Positions 41,294 to 49,805 are shown, counted from the first letter of the stretch. The stretch is 64,000 bases of DNA from Micromonospora haikouensis (GCF_900091595.1 NZ_FMCW01000029.1:50906-114905), one strand, 5' to 3'. Translations and numbers: made by a program. The notes: generated by a model not told the origin, from the sequence alone.

Positions 41294-42963
41294 GGTCTCC
41301 ACATCCGTCTCGGAGGTCTCGGGTGGCCGGGCGGGGCGGGCGGCGGGTCGTCGATCACACCGTCGTGGACCGACGCGCGACGCCGATCCCCGCCGGCGGG
41401 TCCCGCGGGGCCGGGTTCGGCCCGTCGGCGTCGGTAGGCCCGGCGGGTCGCCAGGGCGAGCCAGGTCGTCAGGAATGCGCCGGGCACCAGCACGGCGGCC
41501 CATGCCCAGCCCGTCGGGACAACGTTGGCGAGCCAGGCCAGCCCGGCCCACAGGCCGGTGGCGACCAGCGCGGCCAGGGCCAGGTGCTCGACGAGCGTGG
41601 TGCCGCCCCGGCGCGCCGAGGCCAGTCGGATGACGGCCAAAGGCAGATAGAAGGCGACCGCGCCGAGGCCGATGACCACCGCCGGTTGGACCCGGGTCGG
41701 CAGCGGCACCTGGTAGCGCAGGGCCTGGATCGCGGTCAGCACCATGAGGACCGCGCCGACGAGTGCGGTCTGCGCCAGGGTGTAGCGCTCCCGGCGGGCG
41801 GCCTCCCAACGCCGCACGGAGCGGTCGAGCAGCACGCCGACGCTGGTGGTGCGCGCCAGCGTCGCCCGCAGGTAGGTGAGGTCGTCGTCGAGCTGCTGGT
41901 CGAACCAGGTGGTCAGCGCGTGGTCGTCGGCGAACAGGCCGTCCCGGTGTGCGCCGGCCGGTGACGGCACGAGCGTGGCCATGTTGGTGGTGGCGATCTG
42001 CACCGTGCGACGCAGGCCGCTCAGCTCGGCGACCGCGTCCAGCAGTCCGGCCTCGTCCGCGACCAGCTGGCCGAGCCGGCGGGCGTACCGGTCCCACTGC
42101 GCCGGGTCGGGCTGGTCCTCCTCGGCGGCCTCGTCCAGCAGCGGCAGCAGCCGGGCCAGCCGGGCGTCGACCTGGTGGGGCAGCGACCGGGCCTGCCCGG
42201 CGGACCAGACCCGCAGCTCGTAGCGGGCCATCGCCGCGTACAGCAGATACCGGGTCAGCGTCGCCGGTTCGGCCCGGCCGCTGCTCCAGACCCATTCGCT
42301 GAGCTGCTCCTCGGTGCCTTTCGGCGCGACGACCACGAGCCGACGCAGCCGGCGGTCGTCCGGCAGCCCCGACGCCTCCCAGACCACGAACCCGCCGGAC
42401 GTCACGGCCGCCCCCGGCGACGGCCGGTCGGCCCCGGGCGGCAGCCGCCGGCCTGACGCGCCCTGCGCCGGCCCGGGCCGGTCGGGTCCGTCCAGTTCGG
42501 CGCGCAGCGACGCGTACGCCTGGGCGGTCGCGCTTGCGGAACCCCACCGGGAGCGCCGGTGTCGGGCCAGGCGGAGCCGCACCTCGCCCAGCACCGCCGG
42601 GTGCTCCCCGCCCCGGGCGCGCGCCCAGTCGGCCTCCAGCGCCGGCCAGCTCGTCGCCTGCCCGGGGGCCAGCACGACCGACAGGCAGAGCATGTCGTGC
42701 CGGCGGTAGGCGAACATCTCATGGACTCCCCCGCCGCTGCGCCGGGCCGCCGCGACCGGGCCGTCCCGCGGAGGCAGGCCGTCGACATCGCCCGGCAGGT
42801 CGGTCGGCAGGCCGAGCGGGGTGGGCTCCACGATGGCCAGCAACTCCCGGCAGCGCCGCCACACCTGGGCGAGATGGGCGTGACCGTGCGGGTGGTGCGG
42901 CCCGGTGAGCGGAACGAAGACGTGCGCCACCAGTTCGCGATCAGTCAGCGGTGCGGCGCGCAT
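41290..42963 (-). CDS. CATRA-domain protein with C-terminal transmembrane helices
   Basis: 557 residues. The N-terminal CATRA-type region (FVPLTGPHHPHGHAHL; FAYRRHDMLCLSVVLAP; FVVWEASGLPD; LTRYLLYAAMARYELRVW) and the segment RRTVQIATTNMATLVP are paralogous to the protein at 44874. The C-terminus has four hydrophobic helices (about 400-520) in place of the TIR-like domain of that paralogue. This suggests a membrane-disrupting or membrane-anchoring effector. ATG 42963 overlaps the CATRASP stop by 23 nt, as in the second pair; ATG 42984 is an alternative. Confidence 0.75.
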   Translation of the reverse strand: MRAAPLTDRELVAHVFVPLTGPHHPHGHAHLAQVWRRCRELLAIVEPTPLGLPTDLPGDVDGLPPRDGPVAAARRSGGGVHEMFAYRRHDMLCLSVVLAPGQATSWPALEADWARARGGEHPAVLGEVRLRLARHRRSRWGSASATAQAYASLRAELDGPDRPGPAQGASGRRLPPGADRPSPGAAVTSGGFVVWEASGLPDDRRLRRLVVVAPKGTEEQLSEWVWSSGRAEPATLTRYLLYAAMARYELRVWSAGQARSLPHQVDARLARLLPLLDEAAEEDQPDPAQWDRYARRLGQLVADEAGLLDAVAELSGLRRTVQIATTNMATLVPSPAGAHRDGLFADDHALTTWFDQQLDDDLTYLRATLARTTSVGVLLDRSVRRWEAARRERYTLAQTALVGAVLMVLTAIQALRYQVPLPTRVQPAVVIGLGAVAFYLPLAVIRLASARRGGTTLVEHLALAALVATGLWAGLAWLANVVPTGWAWAAVLVPGAFLTTWLALATRRAYRRRRAEPGPAGPAGGDRRRASVHDGVIDDPPPAPPGHPRPPRRMWRP

Positions 42964-43294
42964 CCACCCGCCCCCCGTCGTCATTCCCCCGGCCGCGCCA
43001 CTGGTCCGCCCGGTGGATGAGGATGGCGACCCGTTCGCGCAGCTGGTACGGTGCGGGCTGGCTCGACTGGGTGCCCAACGGGGTGGCCCGCACGGCAAAC
43101 GACGCTTCGATGAGGGCGGACTGCCGAGCGAGTTCGATCAGATCGCCGCAGGACAACGCCCGATCGGCAGCGATTACCAGCAACTCGATCCGCTGCCAAC
43201 TGGCCATTGGCAGGAATTGCTCCAGCAGATCGGTCAGCACCCCCTGGAGTTCGCATAGAATGTGCTCCTCGTCGACCTCTCGACCCGCCACCAC
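42941..43294 (-). CDS. CATRASP-like small protein 1
   Basis: 117 residues if GTG 43294 is used (GGAAAGG lies 6 nt upstream); a longer in-frame start at 43339 exists. The core reads GVLTDLLEQFLPMASWQRIE and AADRALSCGDLIELARQS, then a CATRA-associated C-terminal pattern (LRERVAILIHRADQ) shared with the small protein at 46711. It is probably the sensor or partner subunit for the CATRA protein, with which it overlaps by 23 nt. It heads the large minus-strand operon. Confidence 0.68.
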   Translation of the reverse strand: MVAGREVDEEHILCELQGVLTDLLEQFLPMASWQRIELLVIAADRALSCGDLIELARQSALIEASFAVRATPLGTQSSQPAPYQLRERVAILIHRADQWRGRGNDDGGRVDARRTAD

Positions 43295-43391
43295 CACGCA
43301 CCTTTCCGGCCCGCCAAAACAGCCTTTCATCAGCGACATCAGCTGATCAGCGGCATCGCTTCCGCAACAAGTCCCGGACTGCTGAATGTCG

Positions 43392-43420
43392 GCTTACCGA
43401 CCGCTTCCGGTTTGCTTCCG
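43392..43420 (+). promoter_or_regulatory. SARP-type heptamer direct repeats upstream of the BTAD-macro gene
   Basis: GCTTACC (43392), GCTTCCG (43403) and GCTTCCG (43414) begin at exact 11-bp intervals with 4-bp spacers, the classic SARP/OmpR-like layout. Another GCTTCCG lies at 43358. A weak -10 candidate follows within about 15 bp (43430-43438). The site is in the divergent region between the regulator gene and the conflict operon, so it could control both. Confidence 0.65.
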
Positions 43421-43474
43421 GTGAACGTGTTCTCTACCGTGGTGGCCTGTCGAAAATGGCCGGGGAGGGCGCGG

Positions 43475-44785
43475 ATGGCAGTTCGGGTGCGACTGTTCGG
43501 GCGCACGACCATCGAACTCGACGGCGTCGCCACGCCGCTTCCACCCACGACCGCGACCGTATTGATCCGGCTGTTGCTGGCGGCCGGCGAGCCGTTGACG
43601 GTCGACGAGTTGTTTCGCGATGTCTGGGCGCCCCGGAGCGGGCCGGTCGACAGACCGGGCAAGATTTTCGTCCAGAAACGGATCCTCGAACTACGGAAGC
43701 TCCTCGACCCGCTCCGCCCCGGCGAACGGTCCGAGATCCTGCGCACGGAGCGTGGCCGGACGTCGGCCTACCGCCTGGTCGTCGACCCGGACCAGGTCGA
43801 CGTCTTCCGGTTCCGCCGGCTCGTCCACGGCTCGCACCACGCCGACCCGGCGACCGCGATCGACACCCTCACCGACGCGCTCGCGCTCTGGTCCGGACGC
43901 CCGCTCTTCGACGCGGAGAGCTTCCCCTTCGCGCGGCGGACGATCGAGCAGCTCAGGGAGGCCAGGGAGGCCGCCGAACGCGCCCTGTTGCACGCCTACC
44001 GCGACGTCGGGATGTGGGACCGGGCGTTCGAGTTCGGGCAGGGCCTCCTGGCCGAGCGGCCCGACGACGCCGCGCTCGCCGCGCTGATGGACCGCATCCG
44101 GCGCGAGGCTCAGGCGCTGCCCCGCAACGTCGTCCAACGGGTCTTCACCTCGCCGCGCACCACCGTACGGATCCTGACCGGCGACCTGTTCGGGCAGGAG
44201 GACGCGCATCTCGTGGTCGGGTTCAGCGACACCTTCGACACCTCGACCACCGGCGACATCGTGATCAACAGCGACAGCGTGCAGGGGCAGTTGCTGCGAC
44301 GCGAATACGGTGGCGACCGCGCCTGGCTGGATCGGGAGCTTCGGCGGGCGCTCGCCGACGCGCCGAAGGTGGCCACGGAGACCCGGGCGGCCAAACGCCG
44401 GGGGAAGCTGATCCGCTATCCCGTCGGGACGGTGGCCGTGCTCCGTCAGCCCCGCCGACGGATCTTCGGCGTCGCGTACAGCCGGATGGGCAACGACCTC
44501 GTCGCCGAGTCCAGCGTCGCGGAGCTGCGGGTCAGCCTGGACCGGGTGTGGGACGCCGCCGAGCGGCACGGGCAGCTCGGCGTTCTCGCCATGCCACTGA
44601 TCGGCTCGGGTCTGGCCCGGCTCCCTCCGGTCGGCCGGGAGGAACTAATCAAGATCATTCTTCGGTCCTACGTCGACCGGTCCCGGCAACGGTTGTTCTG
44701 CCCGGAGTTGCGGATCGTGCTCCGGCCGGCCGACGTCAGCCAGGTCGACATCCTCGACGTGGCGGCCTTCCTCCGCCAACTGTGA
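43475..44785 (+). CDS. BTAD (SARP-like) regulator fused to a ThsA-type macro domain
   Basis: 436 residues. OmpR-like winged helix (about 1-103; VRVRLFGRTTIELDG, KIFVQKRILELRKLLDP), BTAD helical repeats (about 105-222), then a macro-like domain (about 230-436) with HLVVGFSDTFDTS, IVINSDSVQGQLL and LAMPLIGSGLARLP, as in Thoeris ThsA macro domains. Macro domains bind ADP-ribose-type nucleotides, so transcription may respond to a NAD-derived signal; the TIR-like protein next door is the obvious source (inference). ATG 43475 follows GGGGAGGG. It is divergent from the Hsp70/CHAT operon and convergent with the CATRA-TIR gene. Confidence 0.82.
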   Translation: MAVRVRLFGRTTIELDGVATPLPPTTATVLIRLLLAAGEPLTVDELFRDVWAPRSGPVDRPGKIFVQKRILELRKLLDPLRPGERSEILRTERGRTSAYRLVVDPDQVDVFRFRRLVHGSHHADPATAIDTLTDALALWSGRPLFDAESFPFARRTIEQLREAREAAERALLHAYRDVGMWDRAFEFGQGLLAERPDDAALAALMDRIRREAQALPRNVVQRVFTSPRTTVRILTGDLFGQEDAHLVVGFSDTFDTSTTGDIVINSDSVQGQLLRREYGGDRAWLDRELRRALADAPKVATETRAAKRRGKLIRYPVGTVAVLRQPRRRIFGVAYSRMGNDLVAESSVAELRVSLDRVWDAAERHGQLGVLAMPLIGSGLARLPPVGREELIKIILRSYVDRSRQRLFCPELRIVLRPADVSQVDILDVAAFLRQL

Positions 44786-44842
44786 GCCCGTGCCGGGCCG
44801 GGACGCCGGCCGGGCGTCGTCGCGCGGCCGCCCGGCACGGGC
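44786..44842. terminator. Bidirectional terminator with 13-bp inverted repeat
   Basis: GCCCGTGCCGGGC (44786-44798) pairs with GCCCGGCACGGGC (44830-44842), with a structured 31-nt interior. It lies between convergent genes ending at 44785 and 44874. Confidence 0.7.
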
Positions 44843-44873
44843 CCGCCGGCCGCACCGTGCCGGGCGGCCCGGG

Positions 44874-46733
44874 TCACGACCGGGCGTGCCGGTTGTACGC
44901 CTCCAGCCCGGCGAAGCGCCCGGGGGCCAGCCAGTCCGATCCCGTGTCGTCCACCGCGCAGCCCGCCTGCCGCAGCCTGGAGGCGATCTTGCGCTGGCAG
45001 TCGGGGCTGTCGGTGAGCCGAATGAAGTTGAGCCCCCCGAGGTCGGCCACCGGCCGGGTCTCCCCCACCTGGATCACCAGGGTCCGATCCGGATAGGTCG
45101 CCAACGCCATGCCCAGTTCCAGCAGCACGTTGGGGCGGGCCTGCAGGCCGGGCTGGGCCTCGGCGCTGGTGTCGGCGGGCAGTCTCAGATCCGGATGAAG
45201 GCTCACCTGGTCCTCGGGGGTCAGCAACACGACGGCCGCCTGCGCGTGGGTGACCCCCCAGCCCACCACGTCCCGCAGGTAGGGTGCGGTGCTGCCGGTC
45301 GCGGTGACCAGCGGCTCCCACTCCATCGGACGCAGGTCCAGCGCGCGGAGAAAGTCGAACATCCGGTCGCGGACCTGGTGGTCGCGGCCGTGCACGACGA
45401 AGACGCGGCGGGCCACCTCGGGGTGGGTGGCGGGGCCGCCCCTCGTCGCGGGGCCGGCCTCCCGGCCGGCGTCGGCGTGCCGACCGAGCGCGCCGCTGCC
45501 CGCCGCCCCGGTTGCCGCGGCCGGGGAGACGGAGGCCGCGACGACCGGTGCCGTCGGCGGCCCGGCTCCGGCCTGTAGCCCGAGGCCGATCTCGCCGACC
45601 CGGCGCGCCCGCTCGGCGTCCACGGTCAGGTAGGCGTCGTCGTCGGCGAGCTGCTCCGCGAACCACCCCGCCAGCGCGAGATCGTCGGCGAACGGGCCGT
45701 GCCCGTCGGCCCGTTCTGCGCCGAGCCCGGGCACCCTGGTCATGTTCGCCGTCGCCACCTCCACCGTCCGGCGCATCTGCCGGAGCGCGGTGCTGGTCAA
45801 CACCGCCGCCAACTCCTCGGACCGGACCGCCGCCAGCTCGGAGCCGGCCAGCGGGCCGACCGACGCCGCGCCGCCCGCGGTCTCCGGGGCGCCCAGCACC
45901 CGCCGCAGCTCGCCGGCTGCGGCGGTCGCCCCGTCCGCCTGGCCATGCGGGTCACGGTCCCGCCGCCACACCCGGAGCTGATAGTGGATCTTGGCCGCGT
46001 GCAACAGATAGCGGGCCAGCGGCGGGAGCCACACCCCGCCGTCCGACCAGAGCCAGGCGCTGAGCGAGCCCTGGGCCCGCTCTTCCCCGACGATCAGGAA
46101 GCGCCGCCGGACGCGCCCGTCCTGCCTCGGTGTCGTCTCCCAGACCACCAGCCCGTCGTCGACCGGCACACCGCTCGACGGCCATCCGTCGTCCTCCTGC
46201 TCGGGGGGTAGGAACCGCGCCAACTGGCGGCCGAGCCGCTCGATGCCGGCCCCGTCCACCGGGACAGAGCCCGCGACGACCGCCACGCAGAGCACCGCTT
46301 CACCCAGCGCCGCCCCGGACCGGCCCGCGGTTGCCAGTTGCCAGCGCCGGTCCAGGTCGGCCCACCAGAGCGCCGGCTCACCCGCCGCCGGATCGACGAC
46401 GACCCTGCCATCGGCGTCGACCACCCGCGGCGCCAGCGCCACCGACAGGTCGAGCACGTCGTGGCAACGCCGCAGGATCGCCTGATATCCGCTGTCGGGC
46501 CGTTCCTGCGCGGCGAGAGCGGCCTCCTCGGGCACGCCCCGCCCGGCGGCCAGCACCTCGGGCAGGTGGGCCGGCAGGTTGGTGCCGTGGATCGGGCCGG
46601 TCATCCCGAAGGAGCGTCGGCAGGCGGCCCACAGCTCGCGTAACTCCTCGCCGGCGGCCTCGGCCTGCGGACCGTCGGTCGGGAGGAAGCGGTGCACGAC
46701 GATGTGTTGCTCAACAACGGGATGGTCGGTCAC
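44874..46733 (-). CDS. CATRA-domain protein with C-terminal TIR-like domain
   Basis: 619 residues. The CATRA-type N-terminal part (about 1-380; LVVWETTPRQDGRVRR, LARYLLHAAKIHYQLRVW, RRTVEVATANMTRVP) is paralogous to the protein at 41290. An Ala/Gly-rich linker (about 385-435) and a TIR-like domain of the PF10137/Cap12 type (about 440-600) follow: RVFVVHGRDHQVRD, VVLLTPEDQVSL, ARPNVLLELGMAL (the Glu is in the expected NADase position). It may degrade NAD or make a cyclic ADP-ribose signal on activation. GTG 46733 is preferred because GGAGGGG precedes it and it reproduces the 23-nt overlap of the first pair. Confidence 0.8.
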   Translation of the reverse strand: MTDHPVVEQHIVVHRFLPTDGPQAEAAGEELRELWAACRRSFGMTGPIHGTNLPAHLPEVLAAGRGVPEEAALAAQERPDSGYQAILRRCHDVLDLSVALAPRVVDADGRVVVDPAAGEPALWWADLDRRWQLATAGRSGAALGEAVLCVAVVAGSVPVDGAGIERLGRQLARFLPPEQEDDGWPSSGVPVDDGLVVWETTPRQDGRVRRRFLIVGEERAQGSLSAWLWSDGGVWLPPLARYLLHAAKIHYQLRVWRRDRDPHGQADGATAAAGELRRVLGAPETAGGAASVGPLAGSELAAVRSEELAAVLTSTALRQMRRTVEVATANMTRVPGLGAERADGHGPFADDLALAGWFAEQLADDDAYLTVDAERARRVGEIGLGLQAGAGPPTAPVVAASVSPAAATGAAGSGALGRHADAGREAGPATRGGPATHPEVARRVFVVHGRDHQVRDRMFDFLRALDLRPMEWEPLVTATGSTAPYLRDVVGWGVTHAQAAVVLLTPEDQVSLHPDLRLPADTSAEAQPGLQARPNVLLELGMALATYPDRTLVIQVGETRPVADLGGLNFIRLTDSPDCQRKIASRLRQAGCAVDDTGSDWLAPGRFAGLEAYNRHARS

Positions 46734-47073
46734 CAGCGGCCCCTCCGGCACGGCCGCCGGACGGCGGCGACAACTGGTGCACGAGACGATTGAGTCGATC
46801 ACGTAACCGCGGCGGGACGGGTTGCGGCGTCGACGCGCCTATCCGCGTGATGCGCACTTCCCCGGCCACTTCCAGAGTGTCGATCACCCGACGCAGAACG
46901 GCGTCGTCCCCGCCAGCGAGGGCCTTCTCCACGTCCTCGACCAGGCGGCCCACTTCCTGCCATTTCCCGTCGGTGAGCCGCCAACCCTGCGCTTCCCGCA
47001 GCATCGAGATCAAATCTCTGATCATTCGTGGGTCGAGGCGCGCGGCGGACGCCTCCCGCTCTGGGCCATCCAT
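46711..47073 (-). CDS. CATRASP-like small protein 2
   Basis: 120 residues: RMIRDLISMLREAQGW, WQEVGRLVEDVEKALAGGD, then PPRLRDRLNRLVHQLSPP. It shares pattern and length with the small protein at 42941 and likewise overlaps its CATRA partner by 23 nt. ATG 47073 is taken (GTG one codon earlier is possible). Confidence 0.68.
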   Translation of the reverse strand: MDGPEREASAARLDPRMIRDLISMLREAQGWRLTDGKWQEVGRLVEDVEKALAGGDDAVLRRVIDTLEVAGEVRITRIGASTPQPVPPRLRDRLNRLVHQLSPPSGGRAGGAAGDRPSRC

Positions 47074-47233
47074 CACAGCCCGATCCTAGTTCCGTCCCGC
47101 TCAGTCCAAGAAGGGGAGTCCGGATCGGGAAATCGAATCGATCGGCCCGGAGGAAATGCCGTTGGATCGGCGCTCGACGGACTCACGGGAGCGGTTCGCG
47201 GGCACAGGGCCGACCGACGTCGCCCGGCCCGCC

Positions 47234-47267
47234 GGGCGGGCGGCCCTTCCCCGAAGGCCGCCCGCCC
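47234..47267 (-). terminator. Hairpin terminator after the GDSL esterase gene
   Basis: A 12-bp perfect stem GGGCGGGCGGCC/GGCCGCCCGCCC with a 10-nt interior that can add three pairs, 8 bp past the esterase stop. Confidence 0.8.
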
Positions 47268-47274
47268 CGTCACG

Positions 47275-48390
47275 CTATCGGCGGCTCCACTGCTGGTTGG
47301 TCTGGCCGGTGCAGGTCCACAGCACGAGCTTCGTGCCGTTGGCCGTGCCCACGTTGTACGGGTCCAGGCAGAGGCCGGACTGCACGCCGGTGATGGTGCC
47401 GTTGGAGTTGACGTTCCACTGCTGGTTGGCCCCGCCGTGGCAGTCGTAGATCGTGACCAGGGTGCCCGGCGAGGTGCCGTATCCGGCGGCGTCGAGGCAC
47501 TTGTTGCCGTAGACCGTCAGCGCCTTGCCGGAGGTGTACGTCCACTGCTGGTTGGCGCCGCCGTGGCAGTCCCACAGCTGCACCTGGGTGCCGTTGGTGG
47601 TGGTGGAGCCGGGGACGTCGACGCACCGCCCGGACAGGGTGCCCACGAGCGCGGTGCCCTGGCCGGTGCCGGTGCCCGGGTCACCGATGCTGCCCGGCAC
47701 CGACTGCAACGCGGAATACCAGCGGGCGGCCATCTTGTCGTAGCCGCCGGCGGTGGGGTGGATACCGTCGATCAGGTCGGCGGTGGTGAGGGCGCTCTGC
47801 ATGTCGACCAGGCGCACCCGCTTGCCGGCGTTCACCTTGCTCTGCACGATGCCGGGGATCGCCGCGTTGAAGGTGCGCGCGGCCGCCGCCTGGTTGCTGT
47901 TGGACAGCGTGATGATCTGCGCGACGAACACCTCGGCCGTGGGCACCGTGTTGGTGATCTTGTCGATCAGGCTGGAGAGCCGGTTCGGCGCGGTGCTCAC
48001 GTTGTAGTTCTGCAGGATGTCGTTGGTGCCGATGTGCAGCAGGACGCTCTTCGGCCGCTGGGTGTTCAGCCAGCCGACGATGTTCGCGTCGATCTGGTCG
48101 ATGCGCCAGCCGGGGTGCCCCTGGTGGTCGTGGTCACCCAGGCTCGCCGGCCCGTTGAACTGCGACCCGACGAAGTCGACCGTGTAGCGCCCTGCGGCGA
48201 GGCGCTGCCAGAGGCCGATGCGGTAGCCGCCCGGCACCTGGGTGCCCTCGGTGATGGAGTCGCCCAGCGGCATCACGCGCACCCCGCCGTTGGACTCCGC
48301 GCTGGCCGGGCCGGCCGGCGCCGCCAGCACCCCGGCGACCGCCACCCCGAACGCGGCGAGCGCCGCGAGCCACCTTGCCCTCGTTCGCAT
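47275..48390 (-). CDS. Secreted SGNH/GDSL esterase with ricin-type lectin domain
   Basis: 371 residues. Signal peptide (1-31). SGNH hydrolase (about 35-235) with MPLGDSITEG (Ser45), GTNDILQN and the Asp-His motif LIDGIHPT. A C-terminal beta-trefoil ricin-B/CBM13 domain (about 245-371) has three QxW repeats (ANQQWTY, ANQQWNV, TNQQWSRR). It is likely a carbohydrate esterase acting on acetylated xylan or pectin, targeted by the lectin (inference). ATG 48390 follows GGGAGAGGA. It is 80 bp downstream of the polyester hydrolase and probably in the same transcript. Confidence 0.9.
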   Translation of the reverse strand: MRTRARWLAALAAFGVAVAGVLAAPAGPASAESNGGVRVMPLGDSITEGTQVPGGYRIGLWQRLAAGRYTVDFVGSQFNGPASLGDHDHQGHPGWRIDQIDANIVGWLNTQRPKSVLLHIGTNDILQNYNVSTAPNRLSSLIDKITNTVPTAEVFVAQIITLSNSNQAAAARTFNAAIPGIVQSKVNAGKRVRLVDMQSALTTADLIDGIHPTAGGYDKMAARWYSALQSVPGSIGDPGTGTGQGTALVGTLSGRCVDVPGSTTTNGTQVQLWDCHGGANQQWTYTSGKALTVYGNKCLDAAGYGTSPGTLVTIYDCHGGANQQWNVNSNGTITGVQSGLCLDPYNVGTANGTKLVLWTCTGQTNQQWSRR

Positions 48391-48470
48391 GGATTCCTCT
48401 CCCTGGATCAATCTCTGTCGTCGGTCACGGGCTGGTGCACGTCGCCGTCACGCACCGGTGCAGGTCGGCG

Positions 48471-49805
48471 TCACGGGCTGGTGCAGGTCGGCGTCGGCGC
48501 GGGTGGCGTGCCGGAGCCGAGGAAGCCGAAGGTCGTCGAGCCGGCGGCGGCGAGCGACCCGTTGTAGGCGACGTTGCGCACGGTCGCGGTCGAGCCGCTG
48601 GTGCTCAGGGTGCCGTTCCAGACCTGGCTGATGCTCTGGCCGCCGCCGAGGTCCAGGCGGACGGTCCAGCCGCTGATGGCGGCGCTGCCGGCGGTCACGG
48701 TGACCTCGCCCTGGAAGCCGCCGGACCACGAGCCGACGGTGCGGTAGGTCGCCGTGCAGGCGGCCCCCGAGGGCGGCGGGGTGGTCGTCGGCGGCGGGGG
48801 GCTCGTCGGCGGGCCCGTGGGCGGCGGGGTGGTCGTCGGCGGGGTGGTGGGCGGCGACGTCGGCAGGCCCGGCGGCACCAGCGGGCAGGTGGAGTTGTAG
48901 CGCGAGACGCCGGTGCTGTCCGCCAGCGGGCAGAGGAACTGGGTGTACCGCGTGTCGTTGTCCAGGAAGATCTTGAGCCAGGGGATCAGGATCCGCATCT
49001 CGGTGGGGTTCGACCGGGTGAAGGAGAGGTGGTCGTTGCCGGCCAGCTCCGCCCAGGCGTGCTCCACCGAGGCGGGCAGCGTGTTGTAGATGCCCTGCAC
49101 GTACGACGGCGTGACCGTGCCGTCGTTCTGCCCCGAGATGAGCATGGTGGGCACCTGGGTGGTGGACATGTTCAGGCTGTTGCCGGGCGCGCCGGGCGCG
49201 AGGCCGACGGCGGTCTTCAGCGACGGCCGGCGCAGCGCGGCGAGGAGGGTGCCGGCCCCGCCCGCGGAGTGGCCCATGACGCTCAGCCGGTTGGGGTCGA
49301 CGCGGTCGCGCACCGGGCTGGACCGGGTGAGATAGTCCAGCCCCGCGAGCAGCTGGGTGGCGCGGGCGTCGGCCCCGTCGGTGCGGCTGTTGGTCTCGAT
49401 CCCGAGCACCACGAACCCGAAGGACGCCAGCCAGGGTCCCATCCAGGCTTCCTCGTTGGCGAACAGCGCGGAATAGCCGGGGACGATCGCCACCGCGCCC
49501 CAGGTGCCCAGGCTGGTGTCGGTCGGGTAGTAGACGTACCCGCCGTTGAAGCCGTTGCCCGGCGGCACGGTCGCCTGCGTCGTGGCGAACGGGCCCCGGC
49601 TGGCGGCCACGCTGGCCAGGGTCGGGTCCGGGCCCCGCTGGTACGGGTTGTCGGCGGCCGCCGCGGGCGGTGTGGTCATCGCCATCGTCAGGCCGAGGAC
49701 CGCCGCGAGCCCGACCGCGAGCCAGGTGACGATGCCCGACCGGGGCAGGGAGCGCGCACGGGCCCCGCGTCCCTGCGGCGAGGGCGGGTCTGTCGGCAAC
49801 TTCAC
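48471..49805 (-). CDS. Secreted cutinase/PET-hydrolase-like polyester hydrolase with C-terminal CBM2
   Basis: 444 residues. Signal peptide/anchor (about 1-51). The alpha/beta hydrolase (about 52-310) matches actinobacterial polyester hydrolases: NPYQRGPDPT start, VPGYSA (oxyanion Tyr111), GHSAGGAGT (Ser180), GQNDGT (Asp228), GNDHLSF (His259), NDTRYTQFLCP and the C292-C307 disulfide. The usual GHSMGG Met is Ala181, and the substrate-clamping Trp of the TPW motif is replaced (LAPGAPG). A Pro/Thr linker leads to CBM2 (about 350-444). It likely hydrolyses cutin-like or ester polymers on plant surfaces. GTG 49805 follows GGAGGAG. Confidence 0.88.
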   Translation of the reverse strand: MKLPTDPPSPQGRGARARSLPRSGIVTWLAVGLAAVLGLTMAMTTPPAAAADNPYQRGPDPTLASVAASRGPFATTQATVPPGNGFNGGYVYYPTDTSLGTWGAVAIVPGYSALFANEEAWMGPWLASFGFVVLGIETNSRTDGADARATQLLAGLDYLTRSSPVRDRVDPNRLSVMGHSAGGAGTLLAALRRPSLKTAVGLAPGAPGNSLNMSTTQVPTMLISGQNDGTVTPSYVQGIYNTLPASVEHAWAELAGNDHLSFTRSNPTEMRILIPWLKIFLDNDTRYTQFLCPLADSTGVSRYNSTCPLVPPGLPTSPPTTPPTTTPPPTGPPTSPPPPTTTPPPSGAACTATYRTVGSWSGGFQGEVTVTAGSAAISGWTVRLDLGGGQSISQVWNGTLSTSGSTATVRNVAYNGSLAAAGSTTFGFLGSGTPPAPTPTCTSP

